Of a stretch of DNA of 64,000 nt, positions 60,135 through 64,000 are shown one piece after another. Position 1 is the first letter of the stretch; each line of letters starts with the position of its first letter. The stretch is from Chryseosolibacter sp035628595 (GTDB taxonomy: Bacteria > Bacteroidota > Bacteroidia > Cytophagales > Cyclobacteriaceae), in NCBI GenBank assembly GCA_035628595.1, contig DASPJN010000031.1, forward strand, positions 5,450 to 69,449, read 5' to 3'. The position numbers were made by a program, and so were the translations under genes. Under the pieces are notes generated by a model. The model was not told where the DNA came from. It did not search any database and saw only the letters and a program-made list of their open reading frames with translations.

Positions 60135-62066
60135 TTGAAAGTCTGTTCCATTTTTTCTGTTTTTCAACTACTGACTGTAATCTTGATTGTTGCGTCAGGA
60201 ACAACCACGTCTGCACAATTCCAACTTGAGCCAGCCCAGCGAAGTAACTTAAAAGGTACGCAGGCCGCCGCTGCACGTACCCAGGCCGACGTTCTTTCCC
60301 TTCCTTTCTGGGATGACTTTTCAATTTCAAATGGTGTTTATCCTGACTCTAATAGATGGGCAATGAGCCGCTCGGTATGGGTAAATAATACAGTGGGGAT
60401 TAATGCGCCTACCCATAAGGTTGCGACTTTCGACGGCCTCAATTATCTCGGATTACCCTATAATATTGAGGACATCGTGGCGACTGGCTACACAGACACG
60501 CTGGTATCAAAGCCGATAGATTTGGATGGTGAGGAAATTGAACGTGATTCAGTTTACCTTAGCTTCTTCTACCAATGGCAAGGGGGTGGAGAAGCGCCAG
60601 ATCCAACAGATTTCCTGGAGCTAAGCTTCAAAGATGATCAGGACGTATGGCATACCATCTCAACCATCTTTCCCGAAACTTCTTTTGATCGTAGCGTATT
60701 TTATGATACGCTGATTCAAGTCGATAGCATCATTTATTTCCATGACAGTTTTCAGTTTCGCTTCAGAAGTTATGGCAGAGAATCCGGTCCTTACGATACC
60801 TGGAATCTCGACTATATCTACCTTAATGACAACCGTCATGATACCGATATGTCATTTCCGGATCGTGCACCTGCATCGATGCCAACGTCGTTGCTGGGCG
60901 TTTATACGGCTGTTCCCTATCATCATTTTAAAGAGGGCGAAAATGTGATTGATACTGTACGATTCGAAGTACAAAACTTAAAGAATCAGGAAAAACAATC
61001 GGTGTTCTTCGCTGTCGCGGGAAAATTTACAAACATATATGCCGACAGCAGCGTTCGCGTTTATGAAGCGCTGCTGATGGATAGCACGGGTGTAAAAAGG
61101 AATCCTGGTGGCGAACGAAATGGTGTTATGGGTGCGCTGGAACGTGTGACTACGGATTACGACACCGGACTACCGGATCCGCTAAATAATGATCAATTCG
61201 ACTCACTCGCGACTGCCGTAAAAGTCGATTTGCAAATCACTGTTATCAGCGCGGACTCTACCGACGACGGTCGATTCGATTTTCAACCAATTAATTTTAC
61301 GATTAACGATACAATTACAAGGTCATTTGTTCTTTCAGATTACTATGCGTACGATGACGGAGTTGCCGAATACGCTGCCGGCCTCATTACAGCTGGTACA
61401 CTGGTCGCCTATCAGTTCGAGAAGCTTTATCCCGAACCAGATACATTGATTGGATTTGATATTTACTTTCCAGGATATGGCGTAACTAGTAACCAGACAG
61501 TTAATTTTTCTATTTACGATGATGCCAACGGTCGGCCCGGCGGAATACGTCAGAACATATTAAAAGGAATTTCCCAAAAGGGAATCAATGAATTCCAGGA
61601 AATCCGGTTTGCTCCTGCCCTGCTGATTACTGAACCATATTTTTATATTGGATGGCAACAACCGCTCGCAGGTAAAGCCATCGTTGGACTCGACATCGAT
61701 AATGATACAGGCGACAGGATATATCACTCTAGCGATCGGGTAACATGGTTTCAGAACGAAAATGTGCACGGGAGTTTAATGATCCGTCCTGTTTTCGGAT
61801 CAGGTGATATTGAATTGGTCATCCCGGGCGTGGAGGAAGAACTTGGAATTTCAGTTTATCCAAACCCGAGTCGTGGTTCATTCTTTATTAAGGGACACGT
61901 CGATGAAATCCGGATTATTAATATGAACGGAATTGAAGTTGCATTTGAGTCCGAACAACAAAACGACGGTCGGCAAATCACGGTGAACCATGCCGCAGGA
62001 CTTTATCTTATGCGTCTTCGGAAAAGGAACAAAGTTGCAACCAAGAAAATCCTAATTACCCGGTAA
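60135..62066 (+). CDS. T9SS-exported protein with type A sorting domain
   Basis: 643 residues from a TTG start at 60135, 10 bases after the PASTA gene. Signal peptide SIFSVFQLLTVILIVASGTT ending SAQ. The large middle region is beta-rich and unassigned, with FWDDFSISNGVYPDSNRWA near the front and a jelly-roll-like YYAYDDGVAEYAAG segment. The last 80 residues are a clear type A sorting domain (LGISVYPNPSRGSFFIKG and ending ATKKILITR). The stop overlaps the convergent site-2 protease gene by 15 bases. Probably surface-exposed or secreted; function unknown. Confidence 0.85.
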   Translation: MKVCSIFSVFQLLTVILIVASGTTTSAQFQLEPAQRSNLKGTQAAAARTQADVLSLPFWDDFSISNGVYPDSNRWAMSRSVWVNNTVGINAPTHKVATFDGLNYLGLPYNIEDIVATGYTDTLVSKPIDLDGEEIERDSVYLSFFYQWQGGGEAPDPTDFLELSFKDDQDVWHTISTIFPETSFDRSVFYDTLIQVDSIIYFHDSFQFRFRSYGRESGPYDTWNLDYIYLNDNRHDTDMSFPDRAPASMPTSLLGVYTAVPYHHFKEGENVIDTVRFEVQNLKNQEKQSVFFAVAGKFTNIYADSSVRVYEALLMDSTGVKRNPGGERNGVMGALERVTTDYDTGLPDPLNNDQFDSLATAVKVDLQITVISADSTDDGRFDFQPINFTINDTITRSFVLSDYYAYDDGVAEYAAGLITAGTLVAYQFEKLYPEPDTLIGFDIYFPGYGVTSNQTVNFSIYDDANGRPGGIRQNILKGISQKGINEFQEIRFAPALLITEPYFYIGWQQPLAGKAIVGLDIDNDTGDRIYHSSDRVTWFQNENVHGSLMIRPVFGSGDIELVIPGVEEELGISVYPNPSRGSFFIKGHVDEIRIINMNGIEVAFESEQQNDGRQITVNHAAGLYLMRLRKRNKVATKKILITR

Positions 62067-63248
62067 GATAAAATCGATCGTTATGGGTACGGGCGTGAAA
62101 CACAAGATAAAGATCAGTAGTGTTAGCCACCCGAGAATAATTCTTTTTTGATCCAGCGGCTGCTCAATTTCTGATGGCGGATGTTGAATCCCAACTAATC
62201 TGCCAAGTAGAAATCCCAGGATCAACCATTCGTTGAATCCTTTCACATCAGGCAGTACAACCATCATCAGGAACTGAAGCGCAACGATCATGAGCACGTA
62301 CATCAGCGTATCACGTTTTGAAAGGCCAAGCCCTGTAAACGCAAAAAATAAGAATAGAATGTATAGGGATGTATTGAAGAGCAACTCGCCAGGCGCGAGA
62401 CTCAGTTGGATGTAAGGATTATTCACGCCGGCGTAAAACATGATGCCGACAAAAAAGAACGATGCGATGATACGGTGCTTCTTGTAACCGAACAATCCGT
62501 AAATAACGTGACCTCCGTCAAGTTGGCCGATCGGTAAAAGATTCAGCGCGGTCACAAACAAAGCAAAATATACTGCCAGTAATAGCGGGTAATGCATCAG
62601 CTCATGCGAATTCGGGATGCGTGTGGGATCATCGACAAACTGCTCCGCTATTATAAACATGAGATTCTTGCCGATCTGTATATCGACAATTCCACCGCTT
62701 AATGAGTCTAGTCCCGCGATCTGTTGTTTTACAAATTCTTCGGAGTAAACATGATCACCGTAATGCGCACCGTATTGCTCATACTCAGGATGAAATTGAA
62801 ATACGTATTCAGCGGGTGGCAATGTGCTGAAACCATAGACCAGCAATGCGAGCGCAACAACAAAACCTGCAAGCGGCCCCGCAAGCCCGATATCATAGGT
62901 CTGGATGTTGGTAAACGGTTTGCTTCTCAAACGTATTACAGCGCCAAAAGTGCCAAATGAAAAAGGTAAAAACGGTATTGGTGGAATCGGGATATAATAT
63001 GGCAGCGATGTTTTCACACGATGATATATTGCCATGAAATAATGTCCGAACTCATGGACAGTGAGGATCAAAAGCAACGGTACTGAAAACGAAAGCCCGC
63101 TGATAAAATCTGACCATGTAAAACTTTCCGCAAACACAGATTTACCATACGCCCATTGCGCGCCTGCGAGCGTGGTTGTAATGAATGTGATCACGAATAA
63201 GGCTACCTGAAGCAGTATCCTCCTAAATTCTTTCTTATCTGAATACAT
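62052..63248 (-). CDS. Site-2-type intramembrane metalloprotease (M50 family)
   Basis: 398-residue polytopic membrane protein. The zinc motif HEFGHYF has His65, Glu66 and His69 in a hydrophobic helix, and the third ligand Asp244 lies in LNLLPIGQLDGGH. About seven or eight membrane helices flank these. There is no PDZ insertion, so it is closer to the sporulation-/archaeal-type S2P class than to RseP. It could cleave anti-sigma factors or other membrane proteins. The HAD gene overlaps its start by 14 bases on the same strand. Confidence 0.88.
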   Translation of the reverse strand: MYSDKKEFRRILLQVALFVITFITTTLAGAQWAYGKSVFAESFTWSDFISGLSFSVPLLLILTVHEFGHYFMAIYHRVKTSLPYYIPIPPIPFLPFSFGTFGAVIRLRSKPFTNIQTYDIGLAGPLAGFVVALALLVYGFSTLPPAEYVFQFHPEYEQYGAHYGDHVYSEEFVKQQIAGLDSLSGGIVDIQIGKNLMFIIAEQFVDDPTRIPNSHELMHYPLLLAVYFALFVTALNLLPIGQLDGGHVIYGLFGYKKHRIIASFFFVGIMFYAGVNNPYIQLSLAPGELLFNTSLYILFLFFAFTGLGLSKRDTLMYVLMIVALQFLMMVVLPDVKGFNEWLILGFLLGRLVGIQHPPSEIEQPLDQKRIILGWLTLLIFILCFTPVPITIDFILPGN

Positions 63249-63846
63249 CGAATATCCTATCAGTTGACTTTACATAAACCGTTTTTATTCCCAGCGCGTT
63301 CGCGGCTTCAATGTTCTCAATATTGTCGTCGAGAAAAAGTGTTGTTGATGGCTGCAATTGGTTTTCTGTCATCACCTGCATGAAAATTTCACGTTCGGGT
63401 TTGCGCATACCCATTTTGTGAGAATAGTATGCGCGATCAAAAAACACATCAATTTCAACATCGCCGGTAAGGTTCCTGACAATTACCTCATTGATATGGC
63501 GAAGGTGAATTGAATTGGTATTGCTTAACAGGAAAACTTTGTATCGTTCTTTCAACGCCTTTAATAAATCGACTTTTTTCTGTGGTAGACCCAGCAACAT
63601 GGCATTCCAGCAATCATCAATCGACTGATCGGTTGCATTGATATGATAGGCATCGCGAATAAAATTTCGAAACTCGTTCTCGTGGAGTGTTCCTTTTTCA
63701 AATGCGAATTCAGGACTCGAACCAAAAATCTCCATTGCTTTTTCCTGCGAAATCCCAGATAATTTTCTGAGGGCATGAACCGTTGCGGAAACATCGAGAT
63801 CAAGAATAACGCCCCCTAAATCAAAGATTATGCTGTTGACCGACAA
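63235..63846 (-). CDS. HAD-IA family hydrolase
   Basis: 203-residue haloacid-dehalogenase-type phosphatase similar to YihX-like enzymes. Motif I is IIFDLGGVILDLD with nucleophile Asp9. Motif II is VFLLSNTNSIHL and motif IV is TLFLDDNIENIEAANALGIK. The helical cap lies at about 15-85. Substrates are unknown, typically small sugar or nucleotide phosphates. It overlaps the site-2 protease start by 14 bases, so they are one operon. The tRNA gene is 20 bases upstream. Confidence 0.9.
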   Translation of the reverse strand: MSVNSIIFDLGGVILDLDVSATVHALRKLSGISQEKAMEIFGSSPEFAFEKGTLHENEFRNFIRDAYHINATDQSIDDCWNAMLLGLPQKKVDLLKALKERYKVFLLSNTNSIHLRHINEVIVRNLTGDVEIDVFFDRAYYSHKMGMRKPEREIFMQVMTENQLQPSTTLFLDDNIENIEAANALGIKTVYVKSTDRIFDVFR

Positions 63847-63865
63847 CGATGGAAGTGAAAATTAG

Positions 63866-63942
63866 TGGTGGGCCCAGCAGGGCACGATCCTGCGACCCCC
63901 TGATTATGAGTCAGGTGCTCTAACCAGCTGAGCTATGGGCCC
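63866..63942 (-). tRNA. tRNA with anticodon CAU (Met elongator or Ile2)
   Basis: 77 nt with encoded CCA. Acceptor stem GGGCCCA / TGGGCCC, D-arm GCTCAGCTGGTTAGAGC, anticodon arm CCTGA-CTCATAA-TCAGG, variable GGGTC, T-arm GCAGG-ATCGTGC-CCTGC. The anticodon CAT may read AUG (Met) or, if lysidinylated, AUA (Ile); the sequence alone does not decide. The T-loop has A54 and T58, the reverse of the usual T54-A58 pair. Confidence 0.93.
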
Positions 63943-64000
63943 TTCCAATATTGCCGGTTAAGCCGGCGAGATTGAAATGAGCTGCAATGTTAAACATTCG

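Overview
The window looks like core chromosome of a Bacteroidota bacterium, most likely order Cytophagales. The evidence is type IX secretion (T9SS) C-terminal sorting domains, a TonB-dependent-receptor fragment, promoters of the TTG-N19-21-TAnnTTTG type, few Shine-Dalgarno sequences, a DnaG without zinc ligands, and mixed GC content. Genes are packed on both strands in short operons. I see no rRNA, CRISPR array, prophage or intact insertion sequence.

Layout. 0-6.5 kb: the tail of a SPOR-like protein, gyrB-ppk1 (minus), a secreted LRR protein and a CoA-binding protein. 6.5-12 kb: an M61 peptidase, an FAD oxidoreductase and a MORN-repeat/beta-barrel protein. 12-22.9 kb: amino-acid catabolism (tryptophan 2,3-dioxygenase, a glutaryl-CoA-type dehydrogenase, 4-hydroxyphenylpyruvate dioxygenase) mixed with one intact and one decayed toxin-antitoxin pair, trpS, a phosphohexomutase and an AGCS transporter. 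22.9-32.1 kb: a TPR protein, DoxX plus an uncharacterised 502-residue protein, an SNF transporter and a fadD operon. 32.2-32.5 kb: a minus-strand non-coding RNA with its own promoter and terminator and a tRNA-like domain. 32.6-39.3 kb: an Lrp/AsnC regulator and the SUF iron-sulfur operon sufBCDSE with a sufT-like gene and a bacilliredoxin. 39.3-44.7 kb: cysH-epimerase-antiporter (minus), then a 6-pyruvoyl-tetrahydropterin-synthase-like gene overlapping folE, and a MarR regulator. 44.7-52.7 kb: aconitase with a lysine-rich tail, then dnaG-ribBA-hypothetical-surE-nudix (minus). 52.8-64 kb: mrp-nifU, an M43 protease, a broken TonB receptor, ddl-PASTA-T9SS protein, a site-2-type protease with a HAD hydrolase, and a CAU tRNA.

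Themes. Iron-sulfur assembly is over-represented (SUF operon, SufT-like protein, bacilliredoxin, Mrp, NifU), with clients nearby (aconitase, CysH). Aromatic amino-acid breakdown is represented by TDO and HPPD, and folE plus the PTPS-like gene could supply a pterin cofactor.

The most unusual items are the tRNA-like non-coding RNA at 32.2-32.5 kb and the aconitase with a histone-H1-like tail. Two clear pseudogenes (a ParE toxin and a TonB receptor) and a signal-peptide-sized ORF behind a good promoter show local gene decay. All functional names rest on reading motifs by eye; no database search was run.
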